From Phytopythium helicoides (Eukaryota; Oomycota; Peronosporomycetes; Pythiales; Pythiaceae): DNA of 64,000 bases. The notes under the pieces are model-generated. The model was given only the letters and a program-made list of their open reading frames with translations, was not told the DNA's origin and did not search any database. The stretch lies in NCBI GenBank assembly GCA_024867545.1, contig JANFNE010000024.1, positions 248,001 to 312,000 on the forward strand. The letters are read 5' to 3'. A program made the translations under genes and the position numbers. Positions 1-11,057 of this stretch are shown piece by piece (the first letter of the stretch is position 1; the number at the start of each line of letters is the position of its first letter).

Positions 1-2280
1 CGTGGCCTCTATGGGTGGGGCTTTGGTATGCGTGGCCTATCCGTTCTTCACTTTGTTCGGCTTACAGCACAGGACAAGTGCGAAACCATCACACAATCGG
101 ACATGACAGATTTCTCGAGAAAGAATCAGCTTCAAACTCCTCTTAGACCCTCGGCATTCACTATGGTAGTCGACGCTGCCGACGTTCTCACCCAGGTAAC
201 TGCTCACATGTATAAGCCCCTCGTAATCAGACTTCTCGAAGCTGTGCGAAGATTTATGCTTGTGCTTGGAACAAACGATCCTCCTGAAAGTCTCGATGCT
301 CTTGATGAGCTGATATACTGGTTAAACGAGCGTTTAGAGTTATTCCGCTTTAGCATTTTGAGTACCACGATGCCGCTCAAGGAGTTGAAGAACATTTCAG
401 TGTGGCACATCCTTCCTTTGTGCGCGCAACAGCTGATAATGCGCCACCAAGTCGAGTTGTCGGTATCCCGCTCACAACGCAGTTACTCACACAATGCGAA
501 TCCTCTCATGGGAAGTCAGAAAAGCGAGCAAAACTAGGGTTGCGATGTAACAATCACTTACGATGGGGCAGCTTCGATTGCGCATAGGATTCTGGACGTT
601 GCAGAAGCTCTCTCTGGTAGACAATCAATGATGACTGGAGATATAAATGGAGCATTTCGCCATATACCGTTAGAGGCCAGTGAAGTTTTGCAGGAGCTGT
701 ACCCGAGCTTGGCGTGCTGAGATTGATCTGTGATGCCCGTTTGGGTGGTCACAGTCACCTGCTTCATATTGGGTTGTAGGTGCAGCTATCAATCATATTT
801 ATGGTAGCTCAGGCCTCCATTGGTCTAAGCAACCGGCCTGCGCCCAAGCAAACTGTGATTGAAGTGAAAGCATGGCGTGATGACCATTCTTGCGTAGAAC
901 CTGATATAGGCTCCCGACTACAAAAAGCAAACCTAGCTCTACGCTCGTCGATGATTGCCGTTCTTGGCCCAGAAGCTTGCAAAGAGAAAAAATTAACAAA
1001 ATGGTTTCAAAAGGGTCGAGCTCTAGGCTTGGATTGGGATTTGACCTCCCTGACAGTGTCTATGCCGCCAGACAAGATCGATAAAGCTTTAGACTGCGTC
1101 AGAGACATGGCAATCCGCACAAGGACGACACGCACACGGTTGAATAAACTATTGGATAGCCTCCGACATGTGGTACCATGCATTCGCCCTGCTGGCTCAT
1201 TTTTCCAGAGATTAGCAGCGCTCGCCCAGGAAGCACCCAGATTTGGAACCGTGATAGTCACTTCCGACGCTCAAGACGATTTGAGATGGGTTTTCCTCAT
1301 AGTCCACACCAACAGATTGAATTCGATACCCTTGACCCGATTTAGCGACCGTCAAACTGTCGTGGTCTGCCCAAGTCGGCTCGAATTCATCCAGGCTGAA
1401 TTCTCGGTTGGCGAACGCGAGAAGATTCTGGATTTCAACAACTCTGAGTTACAAGAACTCGGTATAAATGTTCGTGCAGTTTTTGCAGCAATTGTTTGGT
1501 GAGGCGATTGGGAAGTAGCAAGTCTCCAGTACTGACGAATGTGCGCATGCGCATCGAGAACACTGCAGCCTTATCCTGGACAAACCGTAGGTTCAGTCGA
1601 AATCGGTTTGCGCAAACGCTTCTCCGTATTCTCGGGCTGAAAACGAATCTTACTGCACAGCAACACACATTGCGAAGTCGACAACGTTATGGTGGATGCA
1701 GGCAGCAGAGTGTGGCAGATGCCCGAACTGGCCCAAACATTTACTGACATCTCTTCTCAGTGATTACAGGTACGAGTTCCCAACGACTCGCGCAATATAT
1801 AATATATCGCATCTCTGGGAGCGCTTCTGTGAGCAGGGGCTCTAGCAGAGACCTCGCGAAAATCATACAGTCGTGCCGGGAATCAATGGAAATCTTGGTG
1901 TACAGTGATGAACCTGCGTCCATGGCTGTCAAAAAACACCATTGATGCAAATGCCGAGCAACTCGGAGCATTTGTGGTCTATCTATGTCAATTTGCTATG
2001 AGCAACAAGCTCCAAGGCAACACATCTTCGGCAATCTGTAGCAAACTATGCGCGATACGTTGGTTTCACAAGAACTCAGTCGGTTACGACTCTGGTGTAA
2101 ACGCAAGCCATGCAATCTTGTTGAGGGGAATTCGGAGATTCACAAACCCGGTGGTCAAACAGCAGCCTCTTACGCCTCCGCTTCTTCGACTGGCATTCTC
2201 ACTCTTGGATTTGCCGAAGGTACGCCATCAACTCCTCTTGGGTGGGCTGCTACTCGGTTATTTCTGTGATGATGCGGCGC
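1..2280 (+). mobile_element. Degenerate DIRS-like tyrosine-recombinase retrotransposon
   Basis: Decayed element read across several frames. An N-terminal gag-like frame lies at about 28-537. A reverse-transcriptase core follows at about 586-1250: a TGDINGAFRHIPL block at about 632-672, a catalytic DD box (WRDDHSCVEPD) near 870-905, then the ALGLDWDLTSLTVSMP block at about 1020-1065, which is characteristic of DIRS/Ngaro reverse transcriptases, and a KLLDSLRHV block. An RNase H-like stretch (VTSDAQDDLRW) follows at 1250-1290. At about 1905-2270 a tyrosine-recombinase N-terminal region is recognisable (AIRWFHKNSVG, LLLGYF). Stops and frame changes between blocks show it is inactive. The order RT-RNaseH-YR fits DIRS-type elements rather than gypsy or copia. 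Terminal repeats were not identified, and the left end is cut by the window. Confidence 0.72.
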
Positions 2281-2559
2281 CCTCCATGACGGGTCGATAG
2301 GCGAGCTGGGGGAGTAGTCTCACCCCTCTCGCAGCGATCTTCGGTCTTGATCTCCCTGAGGAGGCTCTTGGCTTTGGCTCGCTTGGTCAGTACCGGAGCG
2401 TTGTGATCCCCGTAGGCTCCGTCCGGAGGACCAGGAGCTCTAAACGCACGCGTAAGATTCGGCGGGCAGCACAGGCGATGGCACTTCCTCTCTCTTCTCC
2501 TGAACAAACAAACGATATGAGGACACACAGGGGTGGTTCCACTAGCTGTTTCCGGCTAG

Positions 2560-2823
2560 GGAACCACAAAGGCAGATGGGTATGATGCTGCTGAGGCTCT
2601 GCCGGACCTCGCAGCCAAAACGCGGATCTATCTAGCCAGAGGGGCTCCGCTGGACCCCCCTGATTCTCCTCTTAATATGAAGTCAGCAGCAATGGTAGAC
2701 GTGTCGCTACACCCAAGCGACCGGCCAGCACCACGCCGAGAATATGAAACCAAGCAGCAAATGCACGTGCTTATGCGCAGCACTTACCGTTCGGGTGTTG
2801 GACTTGACTTGACGCGCGGATGA
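2560..2823 (+). other. Unrecognised 87-codon open frame
   Basis: Stop-to-stop open frame downstream of the DIRS remnant, with no recognised domain. It reads GTTKADGYDAAEALPDLAAK at its start and contains a proline-rich LARGAPLDPPDSPLN stretch. The composition looks coding-like, and it may be a retrotransposon gag or pol remnant, but I cannot place it in a family. Confidence 0.2.
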
Positions 2824-3047
2824 CCTCCTCAAGCCCCAAGAAGGATTTCCTCCCTGGGGAGCTTGTTCTCCAGCGTACGCGATTGAGGGAGAAAGCGGAA
2901 GCCTGTATTGACAGTCTTACTGTCTCTGCTACCTCTACTTGTTTATACTTGCAGCTCTGATGATAGAGACCTGATACTGAACCCATGGGAACCCAGTCTG
3001 GAGGCCAGCCCGTCTTTGATGAGCGGTGTGGCCCACACCAACTCTTT

Positions 3048-3110
3048 CCTGTACCCTTTTGAGGGTACAGGAGTACCTCTCAAGGGGGTATTTCCCCAAG
3101 AGAGGTCTGA
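3048..3110. repeat. Two back-to-back inverted repeats
   Basis: cctgtaccct at 3048-3057 pairs perfectly with agggtacagg at 3062-3071. Immediately after, acctctcaagggg pairs with ccccaagagaggt (11 of 13 bases), the second hairpin ending near 3108. This looks like the end of a small foldback element or a structured piece of a retroelement. No coding function is supported between 2824 and 3438. Confidence 0.4.
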
Positions 3111-3438
3111 GGAGCTATATTTTATCATAGAGAAAACCTCCGATACTGAAGTCAAGAGTGCGCGCGTCACAGACGCTTTGAGTTGCCTCTGCAGGAAGGC
3201 CTTTCCCAGCTCCAGCTGCAGCGCTTCATCACATTTCTTCCTCATTTTGCGCTCGACGTATTTGATCATCGGCAAAAGATTTCACATGTACATTTTTCGA
3301 CTAAGCGACATCAAGTTATTTTACGCAAACGAGAAAACGACAACTGTAACTGGGCTGCTCATTACGTGACTTCAACGTGCGCGTGTAAGGAGGAAGCATT
3401 GACTTGGTTAACGTATGCACACAGTACTGAATATACAG

Positions 3439-3842
3439 TGTGAGACGATAGACACTTGACTGGTAGAAACGAGAACTGTATTGATTGTTAGCAGCCCGCT
3501 AGACGGATGCAATGGCTCCTGACCTCCTAGAAACTATATATGCATATTCGCAGGCGCTCATGAGTGGCAATGAGCGCCTCACCAAAAATGAACAACGCTG
3601 ATTGGCTGTTAGTGACCGCTAACAGCCAATGAGAAGCGAGGCCAGCCATGAATGGCTGTCCGGATGTACGCTGTGGAATAGTGACTCGGCACTATTCCGT
3701 CAGGAGCTTGACTAGCAGTGATGTGTCCCACACCACTGTCACGGAGTTATGGTGACGCACCATTGCTCCACAGATCTGTGCGTTTCGCACAATCTGCAAC
3801 ACACAGATTTGTGCCCAGGATAAACTGTGTAACCCTGTTACA
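3439..3842 (-). mobile_element. Probable solo LTR
   Basis: Read on the minus strand, the 404 bp block begins TGTAACAGGGTTACACA and ends TCTCACA, giving TG...CA termini. It contains a TATA-like tatatag and a block of stem-loops: aggcgctcat/atgagcgcct at about 3552-3579, attggctgttag/ctaacagccaat at about 3601-3630, ggaatagtg/cactattcc at about 3673-3696. The opening TGTAAC...GTTACA arrangement is typical of oomycete LTR retrotransposons as I know them. No coding region adjoins it, so a solo LTR is likely. I did not find a matching 5-bp target-site duplication, so the exact ends are uncertain. Confidence 0.45.
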
Positions 3843-4871
3843 ATAGAAGGTAGTAATGGTAGGGACCACCTTGAGATGTTCCATATTTTCGGGCGGGAAG
3901 AGGTTCGATATCATTCCAATTCATGAGACGCGCTCATTTGTTCAGTTTGAGTTGCAAGATGAATTCACAAAGCAGCCTGAGTACTACGCATGAGACCAAA
4001 CCAGCGTTAACTGCTTCTGTGGGAGGAATTCCCTCTCTAGAATTGAGTACAGGTATCAAATCTTCGCATAGAGTTCAAGATACGTTTAGGAACATACACC
4101 GAGTGCTAGTAAGGTGTCCTAACAGATAAAATTCACTTCAACATCAACAGGTCAATCTATTGTTTTTTACTCCATCTATCTACTCTCGAACAGGATACAA
4201 TCTGCTGGAACTCTCACGACCTTGGAGCAACTGTAGTAGATTGTCTAGGTCACGGGAACTGTTTCGTCTTTGAATAAGTTGCGATGTACCCACAGCGACG
4301 GAGAAACAATTCGTACACAAACTCGGCACGGAAGTGAATTGGATTTTTTACAATGGAAAAAATTATTATTTTGACCAATCACATCTGGTATTAAGTGGTG
4401 CATGGTACCAAAAACGATTGGTGGTCTGACTGCGCTACCAGCGCCCCTCTAGAAGTTCCCTTTCTCAATGCCAAGATCTGAGCAATGAGGTACTTCAGTA
4501 CGAAAGGTATGTAAGCGCGTGAAAAAAGTCTGCATGTGATCAAAAGGACGATAGCCGTGTGGGAGCAAACTCCCGATGGTACGATTGCTGGTGACTTTAG
4601 CACCGCGTTGCCCAAGGAGATGGTTGCAGTTGTCTGAAGAGATTTGAGCAGGTTTCTATTCAACTTGTACCACAGAAATGATTCCGTCTTGTCCTCTTCT
4701 CAAACAGCGACAATTTTTTAGCCAATAAATGGATAGAAAATTTGTTGGTGCCGAGTTTGTCTGCTGTTTCCAAAATATGGAGGATGCGAATCAAAAAATC
4801 CCGAGTTTTTCCGTCGTTGTGAGTGGTACGCTACATGTTAGTACACTTTACCTGTTTGTACACGTTCGTTT
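3843..4871. other. Gap with no supported gene
   Basis: AT-richer stretch containing only short, frame-broken open frames without recognisable motifs. It probably holds decayed transposon sequence. Confidence 0.4.
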
Positions 4872-5147
4872 ATGGCGAAGGCGTTGCCGCAATGTAACGT
4901 AACCATTGTACTGCATCACTATAGTTTGCGTCTTGGGGGTGAGCCGGATGCATTTTGTATTTCTATTGAAAACGGCTGTAACATGTCTTTTCCCCTAGAT
5001 ACATATCACCTGGTAGCCTATAATAAAATCAAGGGGAAGTCCGAAAATACTCCGTTTTTCAAAACTAATTCTAAAATATACATAGTGACAACAACTTGTG
5101 AACTTTCACACACTTATATGGAACATGATGAAGCATACAAAACGTAG
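4872..5147 (+). CDS. Hypothetical 91-aa open frame
   Basis: ATG-initiated frame of 91 codons with no recognised domain, no signal peptide and no obvious membrane segment. It sits among transposon relics and may be a chance frame or a transposon fragment. Confidence 0.15.
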   Translation: MAKALPQCNVTIVLHHYSLRLGGEPDAFCISIENGCNMSFPLDTYHLVAYNKIKGKSENTPFFKTNSKIYIVTTTCELSHTYMEHDEAYKT

Positions 5148-5211
5148 CCAGTCTGAAGCGCTAACGGGGTCTGCACTATTTACAAAAATAACACGGATGC
5201 GCAAAATCTTC

Positions 5212-5754
5212 CTAAGCAAAGCTGGTGGAGCTGCTGCGGCACCGCGTGTTCATCGCTAGCGACGCAGAGGCAGTAGAGGTCCGTGCGTGCTTCTTCGGGG
5301 TCGTCGCAAACTTCTCTTCGTCCTCGGCGTCCTCGGCGTTGGCTGTGTCGTCGTCTTCCGCTTCGTCGCCTCCTTCGCCGGCCTCGATGTCCTCCTCCTC
5401 CGCTTCCTCTGCGCGGTCGTCCTCGTCCTCATCTTCTTCCTCGTCCCCCGCGTCATCAGTCACTCCTGCGCGCGTCAGGAGCTGTCAGGAGCTCCTGGGT
5501 ATGACTCTCCATACGCTCTTAAAGATTTTTGATGGCACGGAGGCACGAAGCCACGTCGGTGAGGGCCGTGGAATCGCCGCCTTGCACCCCTCGTGATGAT
5601 GATGGAGACTTGGGTCCCTTTCCACAAACTCATAGTCGTCGAGGAAGGAGTGCCGCCATAACTCCCCCAACGCATGCTTCGCCATAAAATCCCTCTCGAA
5701 CTTTTTACGTATGGATCCGTTGAAAGCAGTGATGGCACATGCATGCACCCCCAT
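5212..5754 (-). pseudogene. Acidic-tailed unknown protein, transposon-associated, with in-frame stop
   Basis: One minus-strand frame from 5754 to 5212 is interrupted by a single TGA at 5485-5487. The first part is basic and folded-looking (MAKHALGELWRHSFLDDYEF, then an SLHHHH run). After the stop the frame continues with LLTRAGVTDDAG and then a long Asp/Glu-rich tract (about residues 100-150), ending in a short Ser/Thr-rich tail. The sequence around the stop is a 10-bp direct repeat (gtcaggagct twice), so a small duplication may have created it. The family is not recognised. Location between a retroelement graveyard and a MULE fragment suggests a transposon-encoded protein, but that is inference. 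Confidence 0.35.
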
Positions 5755-6380
5755 TTGCCTTCACCGGCCTGCCTATTTTGCCCACCATTGCGCTTTTGGG
5801 AGCACTAGGATTCTAAGGTATACGTAGTACACATATATATATACCGGAATGTGCTCTCAAGTATACATTATACACTGTGTGAAACATATAATTTGGCAAC
5901 ACCGTATGTTTTGTATCTAGGCTATATATGAATTGGTGTCATCATACGTTTTTCAACCAATATATAATTGTAATTCACGCTACAGAATCTCTCGCTTTTC
6001 GTAGCTGCTTCTGGCGTCGACTGCTAGTGCGCTTGATGTGACCTGATGCACCGCATTGACTACAGTGAACAGGTGAATTGTTGTTAAAGTATTCTGGCCG
6101 ACTTCAAATCCGCACTTTCTTCGACCTGCCACGTTTTTTCTCTCGATTTCAGGTGGTAGAGTTCCGTATCGATGCAGTAAACCGACATCCACATGTGATG
6201 CACTAAGTTGGGATCACACGTTTTGAATTGAAGATAGCTGGACATACCGGTCAAATACTTTGCTGCCGCTGGATTCTCGAGTTTTCATTCTTCTAGACAT
6301 ATTTCGCTACTGCTTTCTCGACCTTTCCAGCTAGTTTATGGATGCGGCCACCTAGGTTTGTTAGAATTGAGTTTTTTAAT
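5755..6380. other. AT-rich gap, no gene seen
   Basis: Contains an alternating TA stretch (atatatatat near 5830-5842) and otherwise AT-rich DNA, probably the decayed flank of the MULE fragment that follows. Confidence 0.4.
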
Positions 6381-6908
6381 TTAATTGTTCACATTCTTCT
6401 TGATATGATACGAGCAATAGCCATGAGGAACCCCTGGTAGAATATCTGCCGCTTGTGTAGCTAATCCTTTCTCGCGGTCGCTCATAATTACAATGTCAAG
6501 TCGCTGAAGCAATAATGGCGAACTTCTGAGATGTGCCAATAACCATGACCATGCTTGTCCATTCTCAATGGGCGATATACCTAGAGCGATGACAAATATG
6601 TTATGATTCGGGCTTGGCATTGTGGTACAAAACAAAGCTCCTCCCACAGAGCTTTTCAGGTGACACGCATCGAGTGAGATAACGGGTAAACAAAATTCAG
6701 CACCTTGCAACCAAGCACTCAAAGCAATAAAGGCCGACTCTAATTTGCCACCGGTAGTTCGTGACGTATGAGTTGACCCTGGGTTAGCTTCCGCGATTTC
6801 TTTCAGCCATGGCACTAACGCTCCGTAACTGTTTGCACCACTTTGCAGTTCTGGCTTTCTCACTTGGGTTAACAGTATGCGCTTGCTTGTACGATACTTC
6901 AACTTCAT
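6381..6908 (-). mobile_element. MULE (Mutator-like) transposase fragment
   Basis: A 175-residue open frame carries the hallmarks of the MULE DDE transposase domain. A first catalytic Asp sits in LDACHLKSSVGG, followed by ALGISPIENGQAWSWLLAHL, a second Asp in IMSDREKGL, and the typical AADILPGVPHGYCSYHIKKN block. The N-terminal DNA-binding region, the rest of the catalytic domain and the SWIM zinc finger are missing, so this is a truncated, non-autonomous remnant. MULE transposases of full length are several hundred residues longer. Confidence 0.75.
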
Positions 6909-7577
6909 AAACTTCCCGAGCTCAGGAGATCACGTCGTGAGGCTTACAATTTTGACACAATCGCGATAACTGTTTAGCTATGACAAACAGCCAGTCACCT
7001 TTTAGCGACGGCAACTTCGTGATCACACGCGAGTGATTCAAGTCAAGTGAAGTGATTCAAACCACACCTGAGGCTGATATTCGGGCGTTAATGAAAACGG
7101 GAAAGTCGCAATCCGCGCAAACCGCCTTCATCTTCTCTCTATTGTTTTGCTCGTACGAGTAAAGATAGGAACGAGAGTAGAGGAAACCTTAGATGTTTTA
7201 TAAACCTAGTATATAACATTTGTGTTTAGGACACTTTTATAGCCTAGCAGCACAAAGAAGATCTAGTCTGTCCATAAATTATAATTGATTGTATACTCGA
7301 ATATTCAACAAAATATACACTACAACGTGACCAAAGCACCGCAAGTCGATTGGGGTTAGTAGTGTAGCATGCATTGCATACCTGTGCTACGTGTAGTCTG
7401 GTACCCCGACATTAACTAGCCGCCAGGCGAGGTTGACAATTTCATTGATGATTGCATTACAGTGAATGGTCTGTTAATTTTTTTTTCTGTTGTTCACAAT
7501 TCACCGTCAAGACGGCATATTTGCAACAAAGATTGACGAGCTCAAGAACAACGCAGCTATACAACAACAATGATACT
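6909..7577. other. Gap between MULE remnant and pectin-lyase cluster
   Basis: AT-rich sequence with a T-run near 7480; no supported coding region. Confidence 0.4.
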
Positions 7578-7974
7578 GGTTTGTCGAGAGTGTGGCAGCA
7601 GCCGCTGCCATGCAGTTCGTGGCATCCGCCAGTATGCGAGCGCGTTGAGTATACTTTCCATGAGTAAGCTTTGGAAGTTCGATCTTGGAGAGGCACAGCG
7701 GTTGGGTGGGTAAGTTCTGGTGCAGACAGCGTCTTTATATTGACTCGCCATTGGTGTCACCATCTAAGGCTTACATGCACACTCCAAACATCGAGAGCCA
7801 CTGGTTGATTACAGTTGCTTGCTTTTTCTACCACCTCCTTCAGAGGGGTCGACGGAATCAATACGCGGATTCCTCGAAACCATGCATTGAGCCGCAAGAG
7901 TGCCGGCACCACCGAAGTCGGTGCTCAACGCCGACAATTTGGCAGCCCTGTGGTTCTGGGGCGATGGTGACCGT

Positions 7975-9183
7975 CTAGAAGGCACCCAGCGTGCCGACAC
8001 CGAAGTTGGTGCTCGCGAGGGCGAGCCTGGCGGCGGCACCGGGGGTGTACGTCTTGGCAACGTTCGCGCCAGCCGAGAGCGCCGTGCTACCGCCCTGGCT
8101 GGTGAGGGCATTGTTCGTGTTCAAGTTCACGTTGTTAGCGCACGCGCGACCGAGGTACGAGGAGCACGTGGAGCCGCCCGACGTCTCGGCGTAAAAGGCA
8201 CCAGTCGTGTCCGTAAACTCAACAGGCTTCGTGCACGTGTCCATGTAGTTACCCTCCGCAATCACACGGGACTGTGCGACAGGAGCAAAGTTGTGGCCCG
8301 AGTTGCTGTAGAAGTAGTTGTTGGCCGCGTGGACGATAACACTTTCGCCAATCCTCGGCGAGCGACCCGAAGTATGGTGAATGTAGTTATTGATGAGGCT
8401 AACCTGCGTCTTGGTGCCGTAGAAAAGCATGGTCCAGTAGTGACGGTTATCGCACGTCGCCGAGTAATCAGTGTTGCCGTCGAACTCGCAGTTGCTGATG
8501 GTCAAGCTGTCCGCGCCGATCAGATTGGTGGCGATGAACTGCCGTCCAACCTTGGAAAACTTGATGTGATCGAGCCACACATTCTTCTGCACGGTTCCGT
8601 CGGTGTTACCTTGGAGGTAGATGGCATCACCACCCCAGATCAGGTGCGGGTTGAGGTTGGTGATGTGGATGTTCTGAATGATGACATTGCTGCCGACAAC
8701 CCAGAGACCCTTGCCGATGATCACACCCTTGATACCATCACCACGCACGGTCTTGTTAGAGGTAACCTGGAGCATGTTCTTCTGAATTGCGGCGTTGTCG
8801 TAAGTGACGGTGACGGCTTTGCCGTTATCACAGCCACCAGTAGCGAATCCCTCCGACTGGAGGATGCAATCCTGACCTTTGTGACCATTGTTCAGGGCGA
8901 TGCACTGCGTGTTCGAAGCCGGCCGGCAACCTGTCTCGGTCTTGGTATTCTCGGTACCAACGAAGTTGAAAGTACTCCTGAGGATGATGACCTGCGGGCT
9001 CGAGCTGGACAGGTAGCTCTTGAGCTGGGCGATGGTGGTCGGGTACACGGGGGTGGTGTTGCCACCACCCGTAGCACCCTTGGCGAGACCCTTGGCGGTA
9101 CCAGTGTTGATGGCCTCGGCGTTGTCGGAGACGAATGCGACGAGTGCGATGGCGATGGTAAGACCGTAGGAGAAGATCTTCAT
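7975..9183 (-). CDS. Secreted pectin lyase (PL1), copy 1a
   Basis: 402-aa secreted beta-helix enzyme that cleaves pectin in plant cell walls by beta-elimination. Residues 1 to about 24 form a signal peptide ([20 protein letters not shown], then NAEA). The PL1 landmarks are IWGGDAI at 182-188, WLDH at 203-206, GRQ at 213-215 where pectate lyases have Ca-binding Asp residues, CDNRHYW at 244-250 and HTSGRSP at 270-276; Arg274 is the likely catalytic base. The GRQ and HTSGRSP pattern favours pectin lyase over pectate lyase. The protein is identical to the one encoded by copy 1b on the opposite arm of the inverted repeat, and the pair is transcribed divergently from the repeat centre. Start chosen at the ATG directly before the signal peptide. 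The match to the PL1 family is certain; substrate preference is inferred. Confidence 0.92.
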   Translation of the reverse strand: MKIFSYGLTIAIALVAFVSDNAEAINTGTAKGLAKGATGGGNTTPVYPTTIAQLKSYLSSSSPQVIILRSTFNFVGTENTKTETGCRPASNTQCIALNNGHKGQDCILQSEGFATGGCDNGKAVTVTYDNAAIQKNMLQVTSNKTVRGDGIKGVIIGKGLWVVGSNVIIQNIHITNLNPHLIWGGDAIYLQGNTDGTVQKNVWLDHIKFSKVGRQFIATNLIGADSLTISNCEFDGNTDYSATCDNRHYWTMLFYGTKTQVSLINNYIHHTSGRSPRIGESVIVHAANNYFYSNSGHNFAPVAQSRVIAEGNYMDTCTKPVEFTDTTGAFYAETSGGSTCSSYLGRACANNVNLNTNNALTSQGGSTALSAGANVAKTYTPGAAARLALASTNFGVGTLGAF

Positions 9184-9230
9184 GGTTGGTTGGCTTGGTG
9201 GATCAGATCGGTGTGCTCAGGAGCTCGAGA

Positions 9231-9244
9231 GATTGGAAATGAAG
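9231..9244 (-). promoter_or_regulatory. Initiator core of pectin lyase 1a
   Basis: Minus strand reads CTTCATTTCCAATC about 50-60 nt upstream of the ATG. This matches the oomycete initiator plus flanking promoter region consensus (TCATTYYNCAATTT-like). Perfectly mirrored at 10997-11010. Confidence 0.6.
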
Positions 9245-10072
9245 AGCCACCTTCTCGTGGAAAAAATATCGAGGTCCTGTTCGGCCGCTATGATGTATGC
9301 GCTGAGACGGTTGAGAGCACAGTGGGTCTATGTTAGTCAACTGCTGGAAGTTGCAGGGCAACCACAAAGAAGAAGACACCACGTTTTACCATTCAGGGCG
9401 AGCACTGCTGCTGAAATCCCGCGCCCATACCATACACCATACAATGCCGTCCGTTTATGGTTGACTACGAATGCAACACCGATGTGGAGTGCCGTCCGTG
9501 CAGCGCTGTCCGTATGTGGTTGAGTGCAATACCGATGTGAAGGGTCGTAAGCGTGATCATGGTCACCATCATCATCGATGTGCACCGCCGCTGATGTGTA
9601 ATACTAACGTGGCAACAGGAACAAAGAGAGGTTTGTTGCAGTGTACCATGTGTCCACACGGCTGTCGTTGCAATGCGAGGGCAGATCCATGGTGCTGTGC
9701 AGCGCAATCGATCAGGGAAACCAGGGTGGTGACGATGCACTTTGTGAATCTTCAATCTGGGAATCCGAATCATAGGATTATGTCGCCCTCATGCTGTTAA
9801 TTTGTCAACGTTATTATCCCTCCGATCAAAGTTGCTGTCTCACTGTGCGCACCTCACGTGTTCATCCTCAACGTCCAGTCGACATGATATCCAACCAGCA
9901 TATCCTAGGATACGGCACTGCCAAACCGATCAGTAACATGGACTGGCTCAGGTGTCCGAAGGTCTTTGACTACGTGTTGAGGGTATACCTGTTTTTCGTG
10001 ATTCTCATTCATTCGCGCGTTGGGAGCAGGAACAGTTCATTCATCGAATAGGCGCCAGGCGCCAGCCGTAGA

Positions 10073-10168
10073 GAAGGCCTTCGAGGCAGCATAGGGATGC
10101 GGTATGGCGGAATAAATAAGCGGGCGAGCCTGAAGGCCACTTCCGCGCTGCTCTACGCAAGGGCCCTC
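10073..10168. repeat. Spacer of giant inverted repeat 1
   Basis: About 96 bp of unique sequence between the arms. It is bounded on both sides by the self-complementary ggcgccaggcgcc block within the arms, which adds a small palindrome at each arm tip. Confidence 0.8.
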
Positions 10169-10996
10169 TCTACGGCTGGCGCCTGGCGCCTATTCGATGA
10201 ATGAACTGTTCCTGCTCCCAACGCGCGAATGAATGAGAATCACGAAAAACAGGTATACCCTCAACACGTAGTCAAAGACCTTCGGACACCTGAGCGAGTC
10301 CATGTTACTGATCGGTTTGGCAGTGCCGTATCCTAGGATATGCTGGTTGGATATCATGTCGACTGGACGTTGAGGATGAACACGTGAGGTGCGCACAGTG
10401 AGACAGCAACTTTGATCGGAGGGATAATAACGTTGACAAATTAACAGCATGAGGGCGACATAATCCTATGATTCGGATTCCCAGATTGAAGATTCACAAA
10501 GTGCATCGTCACCACCCTGGTTTCCCTGATCGATTGCGCTGCACAGCACCATGGATCTGCCCTCGCATTGCAACGACAGCCGTGTGGACACATGGTACAC
10601 TGCAACAAACCTCTCTTTGTTCCTGTTGCCACGTTAGTATTACACATCAGCGGCGGTGCACATCGATGATGATGGTGACCATGATCACGCTTACGACCCT
10701 TCACATCGGTATTGCACTCAACCACATACGGACAGCGCTGCACGGACGGCACTCCACATCGGTGTTGCATTCGTAGTCAACCATAAACGGACGGCATTGT
10801 ATGGTGTATGGTATGGGCGCGGGATTTCAGCAGCAGTGCTCGCCCTGAATGGTAAAACGTGGTGTCTTCTTCTTTGTGGTTGCCCTGCAACTTCCAGCAG
10901 TTGACTAACATAGACCCACTGTACACTCAACCGTCTCAGCGCATACATCATAGCGGCCGAACAGGACCTCGATATTTTTTCCACGAGAAGGTGGCT

Positions 10997-11010
10997 CTTC
11001 ATTTCCAATC
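10997..11010 (+). promoter_or_regulatory. Initiator core of pectin lyase 1b
   Basis: CTTCATTTCCAATC-type oomycete initiator about 50-60 nt before the ATG; mirror image of the element for copy 1a. Confidence 0.6.
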
Positions 11011-11057
11011 TCTCGAGCTCCTGAGCACACCGATCTGATCCACCAAGCCAACCAACC

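Larger units (their letters stand above)
7578..10072. repeat. Left arm of giant inverted repeat 1
   Basis: Pairs with 10169-12663: every position x on the left corresponds to 20241 minus x on the right, without indels across about 2.4 kb. The arm contains a whole pectin-lyase gene plus its upstream region. Only a handful of substitutions separate the arms (for example near 9308 and near 9945). The outer edge runs into a few dozen bases resembling the 3' end of another pectin-lyase gene, after which the flanks diverge. Confidence 0.9.

Noticed and set aside
3439..3842. Target-site duplication around the solo LTR
   Set aside because: Flanking pentamers tacag and ataga do not match, so no TSD is claimed.
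5225..5596. Serine-rich frame on the plus strand
   Set aside because: The poly-Ser tract is the complement of the Asp/Glu-rich tract on the minus strand, whose frame continues in both directions; neither is certain but the minus strand is better supported.
7900..9336. 478-codon open frame antisense to pectin lyase 1a (and its mirror at 10905-12341)
   Set aside because: It lacks domain motifs and is a shadow of the strongly codon-biased, GC-rich sense gene, whose identity is certain.
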